Below, piece by piece: positions 1-8,307 of a stretch of DNA of 49,381 nucleotides (positions are counted from its first letter, which is position 1; every line of letters starts with the position of its first letter). The stretch is from positions 104,059 through 153,439 of the forward strand of contig NZ_BBPP01000013.1 in assembly GCF_000787835.1 (NCBI RefSeq). Reading direction: 5' to 3'. The notes beneath the pieces are model-generated. The model ran no database searches. It was not told where the DNA came from and was given only the letters and a program-made list of their open reading frames with translations. This stretch comes from Streptacidiphilus melanogenes (GTDB taxonomy: Bacteria; Actinomycetota; Actinomycetes; Streptomycetales; Streptomycetaceae). Position numbers and translations under genes: made by a program.

Positions 1-1763
1 AGGCCCTGCTCGGCCTGGGCGGCCGCCCCGGCCCCGCCGATCCGCTCCGCCGGCTCGGCCTGCCCCCCACGGCCGGAACGCGCGGACGACTCCGTCTGCC
101 CGGCGGGCCGGGTCCGCCCGTCGGGGGCCGCGAGCTCCGGCTGAGCGGCGTGCCCCGTCCGACCCGTCGAAGCTGCGAGCAGGTAGGAGACCACCGGGGC
201 CAGGCCGTCCTCCGGGGGGAGCTTGAGGTCGGCGAGGCGGTGCAGGGTTTCGGCGACGGCGGGCTCGTCGAGGGTGCGGGCGACGTCGAGGGCGTGGAGG
301 AGGACACGGGCCGTCGGGACCGGGTGCGCGCCGGCGACCAGGTCCGCGGTCTCCAGCATCAGGCGGTGCGCGCCGTCCGGCGCGCCGCGCCAGAACTGGG
401 CGACCCCGCGGATGAACATCACGTGGGCCAGCATCACCGGATCGGAGGGCTTGCGGGCGTGGGCCCGCCCGGCCAGGGACTCGGCGCGGACGACCTCGCC
501 CGCCTCGGCCGCGGCCTCGGCGGCCAGGACCAGACGGCGGGTCACGTCCTCCGGCGCGGGGCTCAGCAGCGCGGCGCGCTCGTACGCGGCCGCCGCACCG
601 GACGGCCCGCCGCGGGCCGCCGCGGTCTCGGCGACGCCCTCCAGCGTGGCGGCGACGGACTCGTCGGGGCCGGGGGCCGCCTGCACCAGGTGCCAGGCAC
701 GGCGTACGGCCGCGTCACCGCCGGGGACCTCGCGTCCGTCCAGCACCGCGGCCAGCGCGGCGTGGGCGGCGAGCCGCTGCGCGAGCGGGGCGCGGCCGAG
801 CACGGCGGAGCGCAGCAGCGGATGCCGGAAGGCCAGCCGCCCGCCCGCTCCGGTGACGCCGACCAGCGCCGCAGACTCGGCGGGCTGCAGGTCCTGTGCG
901 GACGCGCCGAGCCGTTCGGCGGCCTCGAGGACGACAGAGAGCTCGCCCGACTCCTCCGCGGCGGCGACCAGCAGCAGCGTCTGCGTCGCGGCCGGCAGGC
1001 GGCTGAGCTGACCGTGGTAGGCGAGTTGGAGCCGCCCCGCGAGCGGCAGCGGCCCGCCGGCGTCGCCCTCGGCGCCCGGCAGCTCGCGCAGGGCGAGCGG
1101 GTTTCCGTGGGCCAGTTCCAGCAGTTGGCGCCTGGTCACCTCGTCGGCGTCGGGGACGTGCCGGGCGAGCACCTGCGCGGCTGCCGCGTCGTCCAGCCCG
1201 ACCAGGCCCCGCTCGGGCAGACCGGCGGCGGGGGCCGTTCCCTCGCCCTCCCGGGCGGCGAACAGCACCACGACGCCCTCCGCGCGCAGCCTGCGCGCAG
1301 CCAGCACCAGCGCCTCCGTGGAGGCGGCGTCGCACCACTGGAGGTCGTCCACGAGGCAGAGCACGGGCCCGGACTCGGCCAGCTCCGCAAGCAGCCCGAG
1401 CACCCCGAGCCCCACCAGCAGCCGGTTGCCGTGGGCAGCGGCGGCATCCGGATCGGCGAGGCCGAAGGCCCGCTCCAGCGCCCGCCGTTGCGGCTCCGGC
1501 AGCGCGGCCAGCCCGTCCAGCGCGGGGGCGAGCAGCAACTGCAGTGCGGCGAACGGCAGATCCGACTCGGCCTCGACACCGGCCGCCCGCAGCACCGTCC
1601 AACCGCCGGACGCCTGCGCGCAGGTGTCGGCGTGGTCCAGCAGCGCGGTCTTGCCGATTCCCGGCTCGCCGCGCAGCACCAGCACCCCGCTGCGCCGCTC
1701 CGACACGGCCGCGCGCAGCAGTTCGTCGATAGCGGCCTGTTCGGGCCCCCGTCCGTACAGCAT
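1..1763 (-). CDS. LuxR-family ATPase transcriptional regulator, C-terminus beyond the window
   Basis: Large MalT-like/LAL-type regulator reading leftward and leaving the window without a stop, so the expected C-terminal LuxR helix-turn-helix is not visible. The reverse strand starts MLYGRGPEQAAIDELLRAAV and carries a Walker A loop GEPGIGKTALL about residues 30-40 and a Walker B-like stretch CLVDDLQWCD near residue 130, the usual architecture of the AAA ATPase head of this family. About 587 residues are present. I chose the ATG at 1763; an in-frame GTG three codons upstream (1772) is an alternative. It is divergent from the SnoaL-like/MFS pair, which makes that pair a possible target, but no operator was recognised. 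Family assignment is firm, target is inference. Confidence 0.85.
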   Translation of the reverse strand, partial: MLYGRGPEQAAIDELLRAAVSERRSGVLVLRGEPGIGKTALLDHADTCAQASGGWTVLRAAGVEAESDLPFAALQLLLAPALDGLAALPEPQRRALERAFGLADPDAAAAHGNRLLVGLGVLGLLAELAESGPVLCLVDDLQWCDAASTEALVLAARRLRAEGVVVLFAAREGEGTAPAAGLPERGLVGLDDAAAAQVLARHVPDADEVTRRQLLELAHGNPLALRELPGAEGDAGGPLPLAGRLQLAYHGQLSRLPAATQTLLLVAAAEESGELSVVLEAAERLGASAQDLQPAESAALVGVTGAGGRLAFRHPLLRSAVLGRAPLAQRLAAHAALAAVLDGREVPGGDAAVRRAWHLVQAAPGPDESVAATLEGVAETAAARGGPSGAAAAYERAALLSPAPEDVTRRLVLAAEAAAEAGEVVRAESLAGRAHARKPSDPVMLAHVMFIRGVAQFWRGAPDGAHRLMLETADLVAGAHPVPTARVLLHALDVARTLDEPAVAETLHRLADLKLPPEDGLAPVVSYLLAASTGRTGHAAQPELAAPDGRTRPAGQTESSARSGRGGQAEPAERIGGAGAAAQAEQG

Positions 1764-1950
1764 GCCCAGCACCCTACCCAGCGCCCCCGACATCCGGGGG
1801 CCGACATCACGGGCCCACGTCCCGTGACGGACACCGTCGCCGGTCGCCGTAGGCGAAGTACCTAAGCGCGACTGATTCGGGCCCGCACCGCCGTCCGTAC
1901 CTTTTTGACCTGCAAGGAAACGGAACGAACGAACAGACGAGGAGCCCGGG

Positions 1951-2328
1951 ATGGACACCACCGCCACCACCCTGCAGGACCTGGCCGACCGCTACATCGC
2001 CGCCTGGAACGAGACCGACCCGGCCGCGCGGCGCCGCCTCGTCGACGCGAGCTGGGCCGAGGACGCCCGCTACACCGACCCGCTGGTGGCGGCCGAGGGC
2101 CGCGACGCCGTCGACGCCACGCTGGGCGCGGTGCAGGCGCAGTTCCCCGGGCTGGTCTTCCGGCTCGGCGGCCCGGTCGACGCGCACCACGACATCGCCC
2201 GGTTCACCTGGGAGCTCGGCCCGGCGGGCGGCGAGGCGCTGGTGGTCGGCTTCGACGTCCTGGTCGCCGACGCCGAGGGCCGGATCGCTCAGGTCCACGG
2301 CTTCCTCGACAAGGTTCCCGCGGTCTGA
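1951..2328 (+). CDS. SnoaL-like / NTF2-superfamily small protein
   Basis: A 125-residue alpha+beta protein beginning MDTTATTLQDLADRYIAAWN, typical of the SnoaL-like polyketide-cyclase/NTF2 fold: an N-terminal helix with the AAWNETD motif, a YTDPL strand and GRDAVDA segment, and a C-terminal IAQVHGFLDK strand. The fold is used both by enzymes and by non-catalytic ligand-binding proteins, so no reaction is assigned. A GAGGAG ribosome-binding site stands just before the ATG. It precedes the MFS exporter gene by 98 bp on the same strand, separated by a GC-rich hairpin, so the two are probably co-transcribed with partial attenuation. Confidence 0.82.
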   Translation: MDTTATTLQDLADRYIAAWNETDPAARRRLVDASWAEDARYTDPLVAAEGRDAVDATLGAVQAQFPGLVFRLGGPVDAHHDIARFTWELGPAGGEALVVGFDVLVADAEGRIAQVHGFLDKVPAV

Positions 2329-2349
2329 GACCGCGGATCCCCGAGCCCC

Positions 2350-2377
2350 GCGCGGGGCTGCTCCCACAGCCCCGCGC
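2350..2377 (+). terminator. Intercistronic GC hairpin between SnoaL-like gene and MFS exporter
   Basis: Perfect 11-bp inverted repeat GCGCGGGGCTG / CAGCCCCGCGC around a 6-base loop. An overlapping 16-bp palindrome (2344-2359) offers an alternative fold. No T-run follows. It lies inside a probable operon, so it could be an attenuator or a 3' stabiliser rather than a full stop. Confidence 0.5.
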
Positions 2378-2426
2378 GGCCCGACACCCCGCACGCCGGC
2401 AGCCCTCAGAGAAGCGGAATCAGACC

Positions 2427-3875
2427 ATGTCCAGCACCCGTGTCCCGGCCTCCCCGGCCGTCCCGGACCAGCGGCTCGCCCACGACGCCGGCGCGACCGG
2501 CGTCCCGCGTGGGCTGCTCCCGGTGGTCCTGACCGCCACGTTCATGTACGCGCTCGACTTCTTCATCGTCAACGTCGCCATCCCGTCGATGCAGCGCGGG
2601 CTGGGCGCCTCGTCCGGGGCGATCCAGTGGATCATGGTGGGCTACTCGCTGGCCCTGGCCGCCGGTCTGATCAGCGCGAGCCGGCTGGGCGACATCCACG
2701 GTCGCCGCCGGATGTTCGCACTGGGGCTGGGCCTGTTCACCGGCGCGTCCGCCGCCTGCGGGCTGGCCCCGGACATCGACCTGCTGGTCGCCGCGCGGAT
2801 CGCGCAGGGACTGGCCGCGGCGCTGATGGCACCTCAGGTGCTCGCCATCATCCGCACCGCGTACCAGGGCGCGGCCCAGGCCCGCGCGATCGCCCTCTAC
2901 GCCGTCACCATGGGGCTCGGCGGAGTCTGCGGCCAGCTCGTCGGCGGCCTGCTGATCAAGGCGAACCTGTTCGGAAGCGACTGGCGCTCCTGCTTCCTGA
3001 TCAACCTTCCGGTCGGTCTGGCCGCGCTGGCGATGGTGCGCCGCAGCCTGCCGGAGTCGCGTGCGCCCCGGCGTCCGCGCCTGGACAACACCGGCATGGC
3101 GCTGATCTCCACCGCGCTGGTCGCGCTGCTGCTGCCGCTGATCCAGGGCCGTCAGTCCGGCTGGCCGCTGTGGACCTGGCTGACCATGGCCGCCTCGGTG
3201 GTCCTGCTGGTCGTCTTCGCCGCGCACCAGCGCCGCCTGGCGGCGCGCGACGGGTCCCCGCTGGTTCCGCCGGAGCTCTTCCGCGGCCGGGCCTTCGCCC
3301 TCGGCTCGGTCACCCAGGTGCTCTTCGCCGCCGGGCAGGGCTCGTTCTTCCTGATCCTCGCCCTCTACCTGCAGCTCGGCCGCCATCTGGACCCGCTGGC
3401 CTCGGGCATCGTCTTCACCGTGCTGGCCGTCGGCTACTTCGCGAGCTCACTGCGCTCGGACCTGGTCGCCGCCCGCCTCGGCCGCCAGGCGGTCACCCTC
3501 GGCGCGGTCGGCATGGCGGTCGGCCTGGGCCTGCTCTGGGAGGGCGCCCGGATCGCCGGTGACGCCCCGGGCACGGCGCGGGTGCTGTGGCTGATCCCGG
3601 GCCTGGTCGTCGACGGCGTCGGCATGGGGCTGATCCTCGGCCCGCTGACCGGCGCGTCCCTCAGCCGGGTCGCGAGCCACCTGGTCGGCGCGGCATCCGG
3701 CGTCATCACCACCCTTCAGCAGTTGGGCGGCGCGATCGGCGTGGCGGTGGTGGGCCTGGTCTTCTACGGCTCGCTCGGCGGCGGCTACGCCCACGCCTTC
3801 GAGGCGGGCGTGCTGGTCCTGGCGGTGATGGAGCTGGCGCTGGCGGGGCTGATGCAGCTGCTGCCGCGCGAGTAG
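2427..3875 (+). CDS. MFS transporter, DHA2 (EmrB/QacA-like) 14-TM family
   Basis: Predicted drug/proton antiporter of 482 residues in the cytoplasmic membrane. Visible landmarks are the first helix VVLTATFMYALDFFIVNVAI with the D-x-x-I/VNVA pattern of DHA2 exporters (motif D1), the loop 2-3 motif A variant GDIHGRRR, the motif C-like segment GLGGVCGQLVGG, and about fourteen hydrophobic segments over the usual length. I placed the start at the ATG at 2427; upstream in-frame codons overlap the SnoaL-like gene in another frame. It follows that gene and is divergent from a LuxR-type regulator. Substrate unknown; multidrug or natural-product export is inference. Confidence 0.88.
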   Translation: MSSTRVPASPAVPDQRLAHDAGATGVPRGLLPVVLTATFMYALDFFIVNVAIPSMQRGLGASSGAIQWIMVGYSLALAAGLISASRLGDIHGRRRMFALGLGLFTGASAACGLAPDIDLLVAARIAQGLAAALMAPQVLAIIRTAYQGAAQARAIALYAVTMGLGGVCGQLVGGLLIKANLFGSDWRSCFLINLPVGLAALAMVRRSLPESRAPRRPRLDNTGMALISTALVALLLPLIQGRQSGWPLWTWLTMAASVVLLVVFAAHQRRLAARDGSPLVPPELFRGRAFALGSVTQVLFAAGQGSFFLILALYLQLGRHLDPLASGIVFTVLAVGYFASSLRSDLVAARLGRQAVTLGAVGMAVGLGLLWEGARIAGDAPGTARVLWLIPGLVVDGVGMGLILGPLTGASLSRVASHLVGAASGVITTLQQLGGAIGVAVVGLVFYGSLGGGYAHAFEAGVLVLAVMELALAGLMQLLPRE

Positions 3876-3877
3876 CA

Positions 3878-3933
3878 GGGCACACGGACGAGGGGTCTCC
3901 CGCCGACGGGTGGGAGGCCCCTTCCGTGTGCCC
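3878..3933. terminator. Bidirectional terminator between convergent MFS exporter and lysG
   Basis: Long two-part inverted repeat: outer arms GGGCACACGGA / TCCGTGTGCCC and inner arms AGGGGTCTCCC / GGGAGGCCCCT with one mismatch, 9-base loop. It starts right after the exporter stop and ends 13 bp before the lysG stop, so it serves both convergent genes. Confidence 0.85.
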
Positions 3934-3946
3934 GCGCGACGCGCTC

Positions 3947-4873
3947 TCAGGCAGGTGGCGGGTTCCGCAGGCTGCGGGCGGCGGCGGAGGCGACAGCCTC
4001 GGCGACGGTCGCCAGGGCGGGCGAGTCGAGGCGCCACTGCTGCCAGAAGAGCGGGACGTCGAACGTCCGGCCCGGCAGGAACTCGACGAGCGCGCCCGAG
4101 CGCAGCCCCGCCGTCGCCTCCTCCTCCGGCACCAGCCCCCAGCCCAGACCGGCGGTGACGGCCTGGGCGAAGCCCTCGCTCGACGGCACGTAGTGGCGCA
4201 GGCGGCCCGCTGGCCGACCGCCGGTCAGCTCGCGGGCGAACGCGTCCTGCAGGTCGTCGCGGCGGTCGAAGCAGACCACGGGCGCGCGCGGGGCCCACTG
4301 CGCGGGCTCGCCCGTCAGCCACCGTGTGGCGAACCGCGGTGTGGCGACCGGGAGGTAGCGCATCGAGCCGAGGCGGCGGACCGAGCAGCCGGAGACCGGG
4401 TCGGGCGAGGAGGTGACGGCCGCGAGCACCTCGCCCTCCCGCAGCAGCTGTGTCGTGTGGGACTCGTCCTCGCGCCGCAGGTCGAGGTGGATCCGCGCGT
4501 CCTGCGCGAGCGCGGCCAGCGCCGGTACGAACCAGGTGGCGAGCGAGTCGGCGTTGACGGCGACGGCCAGCCAGGTCGGCGCCGTGGCCGCTTCGGCGTC
4601 CGACTCGCCGTCCATGCCGAGCGCGGTCCGGGCGTCCCCTTCGAGCCGCGCGAGCTGGCGCGCGTAGCGGACGACGACCTGCCCGGGCTCGGTGGCCCGC
4701 ACCGGCCGGGTCCGGGTGAGCAGCACGCGCCCGGTGCGCTGCTCCAGCGCCTTGACGCGCTGGCTGACCGCGGAGGGCGTGACGTGGAGGACCGCCGCGG
4801 CGGCGTCGAAGGTGCCCTCGTCGACGACGGCCAGGAGTGTCCGGACCAGGTCGTGCGGCAGCTCGTTCTTCAT
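3947..4873 (-). CDS. lysG: LysR-family regulator of the LysG/ArgP type
   Basis: Transcriptional regulator of 308 residues. The N-terminal winged helix reads DEGTFDAAAAVLHVTPSAVS followed by QRVKALEQ, the normal LysR recognition region, and the remainder is a periplasmic-binding-like effector domain. In actinobacteria LysG senses basic amino acids and activates the adjacent divergent exporter LysE; here it is divergent from a LysE-family gene with a 65-bp shared region, which is the reason for the specific name. The ATG at 4873 gives MKNELPHDLVRTLL, matching the usual family start; longer in-frame upstream extension would run through lysE. Possibly leaderless, since TACCAT lies 8 bases before the start. 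Confidence 0.88.
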   Translation of the reverse strand: MKNELPHDLVRTLLAVVDEGTFDAAAAVLHVTPSAVSQRVKALEQRTGRVLLTRTRPVRATEPGQVVVRYARQLARLEGDARTALGMDGESDAEAATAPTWLAVAVNADSLATWFVPALAALAQDARIHLDLRREDESHTTQLLREGEVLAAVTSSPDPVSGCSVRRLGSMRYLPVATPRFATRWLTGEPAQWAPRAPVVCFDRRDDLQDAFARELTGGRPAGRLRHYVPSSEGFAQAVTAGLGWGLVPEEEATAGLRSGALVEFLPGRTFDVPLFWQQWRLDSPALATVAEAVASAAARSLRNPPPA

Positions 4874-4938
4874 GAGCGCTAATGGTACGTAAAAATCTTT
4901 AGCTGGTCTTAGCAGCGGTGCCTTCCTACGGTGGGGCC
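4874..4938. promoter_or_regulatory. Divergent lysG-lysE promoter region
   Basis: This 65-bp spacer is the only AT-rich stretch locally (around 4890-4905). On the plus strand TACGGT (4927-4932) is six bases before the lysE ATG, and on the minus strand TACCAT is eight bases before the lysG ATG, both consistent with leaderless transcripts. A LysR-type box is expected here; I could not define one confidently. Confidence 0.55.
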
Positions 4939-5550
4939 ATGGGGAACGCACTCACCGCCGCCGCGGCCGGCTTCGGAACCGGCCTCTCGCTCATCGTCGC
5001 CATCGGCGCGCAGAACGCCTTCGTGCTGCGCCAAGGGATCCGCCGCGAGGCGGTGCTACCGGTGGTCGCGATCTGCGCGGCCTCGGACGCGGTGCTGATC
5101 GCCTGCGGCGTGGGCGGCCTCGGCGTCCTGGTGACGGCCTGGCCCGCCGCACTCACCGCGATCCGCGCCGTGGGCGCGGCGTTCCTCCTCTGCTACGCGC
5201 TGCTGGCCGCGCGCCGCGCCTTCCGCCCCTCCTCGCTGGAGGCGGGCGGCCCCGCCGTCCACTCCGGCCGCCGCGCGGTCCTCACCTGCCTCGCCATGAC
5301 GTGGCTCAACCCCCACGTCTACCTGGACACCGTCCTCCTGCTCGGCGCGGTCGCCGCCGGCCACGGCACGCTCCGCTGGCAGTTCGCCCTGGGCGCGGCC
5401 ACGGCCAGCCTCTGCTGGTTCACCGCACTCGGCTTCGGCGCCCGCCTCCTCGCCCCGTTCTTCCGCCGCGCCTCCTCCTGGCGCGCCCTCGACGCCCTCG
5501 TCGCCACCACCATGCTCGCCACCGGCCTCACCCTCGCCGCCGGCGCCTGA
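4939..5550 (+). CDS. lysE: LysE/ArgO-family basic amino-acid exporter
   Basis: Six-helix membrane exporter of 203 residues. It starts MGNALTAAAAGFGTGLSLIV and carries the family signature GAQNAFVLRQGIRRE after the first helix, plus the conserved TWLNPHVYLD motif before helix 4. Length matches LysE/ArgO. The family exports L-lysine and L-arginine when peptide catabolism raises their cytoplasmic concentration. It is divergent from the LysR-type gene, the classical arrangement in which the regulator with bound Lys/Arg switches on the exporter. The start was set at the ATG immediately downstream of a TACGGT -10-like hexamer, suggesting leaderless translation. Confidence 0.9.
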   Translation: MGNALTAAAAGFGTGLSLIVAIGAQNAFVLRQGIRREAVLPVVAICAASDAVLIACGVGGLGVLVTAWPAALTAIRAVGAAFLLCYALLAARRAFRPSSLEAGGPAVHSGRRAVLTCLAMTWLNPHVYLDTVLLLGAVAAGHGTLRWQFALGAATASLCWFTALGFGARLLAPFFRRASSWRALDALVATTMLATGLTLAAGA

Positions 5551-5661
5551 CGCCTCCGGCGACACCGCGACGCCCGGCAACCACGCACCAGGGACGGCCC
5601 GTCGCCCGAAGGCCGCGGCGAGCAGGCTCGCGAGAGCCGATGCCCTGGGCTGGACCCGCGC

Positions 5662-5667
5662 TACGCT
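5662..5667 (+). promoter_or_regulatory. Extended -10 hexamer for a leaderless transcript
   Basis: TACGCT fits the TANNNT -10 pattern and lies five bases before the GTG at 5673, the arrangement seen at leaderless actinobacterial genes. No convincing -35 element was found. The downstream gene lacks a Shine-Dalgarno sequence. Confidence 0.4.
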
Positions 5668-5672
5668 GCGCT

Positions 5673-6065
5673 GTGCCCAGACGCAGTCGCCGAGCCCGTC
5701 GGCTCCTGGTCGGCGACGCCACCTATCTGTGGACCGTCGGCCACGACCACCGGTACGTAGAGGACCCCGCGACGGGCGGACACCGGTTCCTCGACTGCCG
5801 CGAGATCCTGACGCTCCGGCGGTTCCGCGCCGCCGGGCGGCTGAGCCTCGTGTTCGGCCAGGCGCCCGGGCGGCTCGTGCCGGACGGCTACCTGCACTCC
5901 GGCGCGGTGGGCACCGCGGCCGGAAGGTGGCTGAACCTGCACGAGCCGGGAGCGGTCCGTGCGCTGCTCGACGAGGCGCTCGCACGTGGCTGGGCGCCGG
6001 ACATCACCGCAGAGGTGGACGGCTGGCCGTTGTTCGACGTCGTCGGTGCGCGAAGCACGGGCTGA
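5673..6065 (+). CDS. Conserved hypothetical protein, 130 aa
   Basis: Not assigned to a functional family. The protein is soluble, with no signal peptide or membrane segment. It contains blocks such as RRLLVGDATYLWTVGHDHRY, DCREILTLRRF, LNLHEPGAVRALLDEALARG and DGWPLFDVV; the last two resemble hypothetical proteins I know from many Streptomyces genomes, where they are annotated without function. The GTG at 5673 is preferred because it sits directly downstream of a TANNNT hexamer; an ATG at 5640 would add eleven residues. The gene ends 1 bp before the stop of the convergent GntR gene, with no terminator between them. Confidence 0.68.
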   Translation: MPRRSRRARRLLVGDATYLWTVGHDHRYVEDPATGGHRFLDCREILTLRRFRAAGRLSLVFGQAPGRLVPDGYLHSGAVGTAAGRWLNLHEPGAVRALLDEALARGWAPDITAEVDGWPLFDVVGARSTG

Positions 6066-6066
6066 C

Positions 6067-6756
6067 TCAGTCCCCCTGGGCCCAGAGTCTGCGGACGTGG
6101 CCGAGGTGTTCGGCGATCAGGTGCTCGACGGCGTCGAGGTCGCGGGTGAGCATGGCGTCGAGGAGGCGTTCGTGTTCCTCCGCGGACTCGACCAGGCGGC
6201 CCGCGGAGACCAGGGTCTGGAGGCCGTAGAGGCGGGAGCGGCTGCGCAGTTCGCGGACGGTGTCGACGAGGTGGCGGTTGCCGTGCAGGGCGAGCAGGCC
6301 GAGGTGGAAGAGGCGGTCCGACTCGATGTAGCCGACCAGGTCGCCCGCGCGTGCCGCGTCGACGATGGCGCGGGCGTGGGCGCGCAGCGGCTCCAGTTGC
6401 TCGGGCGTGGCGGTCTCCGCGACGCGCACGGTGGCCGGGATCTCGATCAGCTCGCGGATCTCGGTGAAGTCGTCCAGATCCTGCTCGGTGAGGCCGATGA
6501 CGCGGAAGCCCTTGTTGCGGACGACCTCGACCAGGCCCTCCTTGGCCAGATCGAGCATCGCCTCGCGCACAGGCGTGGCCGAGACGCCGAACTCGCCCGC
6601 CAGGACCGGCGCGGAGTAGACGATGCCGGGGCGCAGCTCGCCCGCGACGAGTGCGGCGCGCAGCGCGTGGGTGACCTGCTCGCGAAGACTGCGGCGGGCC
6701 TGGACCGAGGGCAGGTTGAGCCCGCCGCCGTCGCTGTCGATGGACTCCGGGTTCAC
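6067..6756 (-). CDS. GntR-family (FCD subfamily) transcriptional regulator
   Basis: A 229-residue regulator. The N-terminal winged helix includes LREQVTHALRAALVAGELRP and VLAGEFGVSATPVREAMLDL, diagnostic of GntR. The C-terminal all-helical FCD domain retains the probable metal ligands: Asp and His in SDRLFH, His in EEHERLL and His in AEHLGHV. FCD regulators usually answer to organic acids or amino-acid derivatives. It is divergent from a prolyl aminopeptidase gene, and a palindromic TGTnnnACA site lies between them; a related site precedes the hydroxyproline operon at 14.4 kb, so it may control both (inference). The start is a GTG at 6756 with a purine-rich AGAGG upstream. Confidence 0.9.
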   Translation of the reverse strand: MNPESIDSDGGGLNLPSVQARRSLREQVTHALRAALVAGELRPGIVYSAPVLAGEFGVSATPVREAMLDLAKEGLVEVVRNKGFRVIGLTEQDLDDFTEIRELIEIPATVRVAETATPEQLEPLRAHARAIVDAARAGDLVGYIESDRLFHLGLLALHGNRHLVDTVRELRSRSRLYGLQTLVSAGRLVESAEEHERLLDAMLTRDLDAVEHLIAEHLGHVRRLWAQGD

Positions 6757-6779
6757 CTCGGACCTCTCGGCTCATGGTT

Positions 6780-6790
6780 ATGTGAAACAT
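6780..6790. promoter_or_regulatory. Candidate GntR operator between regulator and peptidase
   Basis: ATGTGAAACAT is a perfect 4-3-4 palindrome in the 94-bp space between the divergent GntR and prolyl aminopeptidase genes. FCD-type GntR proteins commonly bind short palindromes of the TGTnnnACA kind. A second copy, ATGTCACACAG, stands at 14400-14410 before the hydroxyproline operon. Confidence 0.5.
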
Positions 6791-6850
6791 CATCCTGCAC
6801 CATCACGGTGTACCGCCGAAGCCCTGCGCAGAACGGAACCCGCCGCACCC

Positions 6851-8158
6851 ATGACCGCTCCCCTGCCCGAACCCCGCAGCAGGAGCCTCCGGCTCCCCGG
6901 CCTCGCGGTCACCGACCGCACCTTCACGGTCCCGCTCGACCACCACGACCCGGCCCGCGGCACCATCGAGGTCTTCGCCCGCGAGGTCGCCGATCCGGCG
7001 AAGACCGGGCAAGACCTGCCGTGGCTGCTCTACCTGCAGGGCGGCCCGGGCGGCAAGTCGCCGCGGCCGACCGCGGGGAACCCCTCCTGGCTGCGCCGCG
7101 CGCTGCGCACCCACCGCGTGCTGCTGCTGGACCAGCGCGGCACCGGGCGCAGCACCCCGATCACGGGGCGCACCGCCGCGCGGTTCCCCTCCGCCGCCGC
7201 GCTCGCCGAGCACCTCGGCTGCTTCCGCGCGGACTCGATCGTCGCCGACGCCGAGCTGATCCGGCAGCAGCTGACCGGCGGCCGCCCGTGGGAGACCCTC
7301 GGTCAGAGCTACGGCGGGTTCCTGACCCTGACGTACCTGTCCCAGGCGCCCGAGGGTCTCGACGCCTGCTACGTGACCGGTGGCCTGGCCGGCCTGGAGG
7401 CCACCGCCGAGCAGGTCTACCGCGCGACGGCACCGCGCGTGCAGGCCAAGAACGCGGCCTTCGCCGCCCGCTACCCGGACGACCAGGAGACCCTGCGCCG
7501 TCTCGCCCGACAGCTGGCAAAGGAGCCCGCCCGGCTACCGGACGGCGACCTGCTGACGGTCCGGCGGCTGCGCTTCCTCGGGCTGGAGCTGGGCATGGGC
7601 GCGGGCTTCGAGCGGCTGCACTGGCTGCTGGACGAGGCGCTCGACGCCGACGGCGCGCCCACGGACGTGTTCCTGAACGAGGTGGCCCAGCTGACGGGCC
7701 TGGTCGCCAACCCGCTGTTCGGCGTCCTGCACGAGTCCATCTACGGCCAGCCCGGCTCCGGCCCGACCGCCTGGGCCGCGCAGCGCGTGCTGGACTCGCT
7801 GCCGCAGTTCGCCGAGGACGCCGACCCGCTGCTGCTGACCGGCGAGATGATCCTCCCCTGGATGTTCCAGGACGTCGCCGCGCTGCGTCCGTTCGCCGAC
7901 GCGGCCGAACTCCTCGCCGAGCGCGCCGACTGGCCCGCGCTGTACGACCGGGCGCGCCTCGCGGCCAACCAGGTTCCGGTCGCGGCGGCGGTCTACTTCG
8001 ACGACATGTACGTCGACGCGCAGCTGTCGCTGCGCACCGCCGCCGAGGTCGGCTCGGTCCGCGCCTGGGTGACCAACGAGTGGGAGCACGACGGCGTCCG
8101 CGTGGACGGCGAGCGCGTGCTGGGGCGGCTGATGGACATGGTGGCCGGTCAGCTGTGA
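6851..8158 (+). CDS. Prolyl aminopeptidase-like alpha/beta hydrolase (peptidase family S33)
   Basis: A 435-residue cytoplasmic alpha/beta hydrolase without a signal peptide. Near residues 60-68 it has the oxyanion segment LYLQGGPGGKSP, then LLLDQRGTGRSTPI (about 91-104) and the nucleophile elbow GQSYGG with Ser153, all characteristic of proline iminopeptidases; the late WEHDG motif supplies the likely catalytic His. The length fits the larger S33 prolyl aminopeptidases that release N-terminal Pro, and in some members hydroxyproline, from peptides. Its divergence from the GntR gene and proximity to a hydroxyproline catabolic operon suggest that it supplies substrate to that pathway; this link is inference. 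ATG start at 6851. Confidence 0.85.
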   Translation: MTAPLPEPRSRSLRLPGLAVTDRTFTVPLDHHDPARGTIEVFAREVADPAKTGQDLPWLLYLQGGPGGKSPRPTAGNPSWLRRALRTHRVLLLDQRGTGRSTPITGRTAARFPSAAALAEHLGCFRADSIVADAELIRQQLTGGRPWETLGQSYGGFLTLTYLSQAPEGLDACYVTGGLAGLEATAEQVYRATAPRVQAKNAAFAARYPDDQETLRRLARQLAKEPARLPDGDLLTVRRLRFLGLELGMGAGFERLHWLLDEALDADGAPTDVFLNEVAQLTGLVANPLFGVLHESIYGQPGSGPTAWAAQRVLDSLPQFAEDADPLLLTGEMILPWMFQDVAALRPFADAAELLAERADWPALYDRARLAANQVPVAAAVYFDDMYVDAQLSLRTAAEVGSVRAWVTNEWEHDGVRVDGERVLGRLMDMVAGQL

Positions 8159-8307
8159 GGCGGTGGCTCCGGTTTGGAGCGTGAACGAAGATGTCCGTAG
8201 GGTAACGGCTGGGCGTTCACTTCTTGACGTGGCCCACGGACGCCGGTTGACTCCCTGCCACTTCGGTCGCCGTACCCGGTGACCTCGGCAGGGAGGCACC
8301 GCACCGT

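Noticed and set aside
150-1865. 571-codon open frame on the plus strand
   Set aside because: Antisense shadow of the LuxR-type ATPase; Arg/Gly/Gln-rich without any family motif, a product of GC-rich codon bias.
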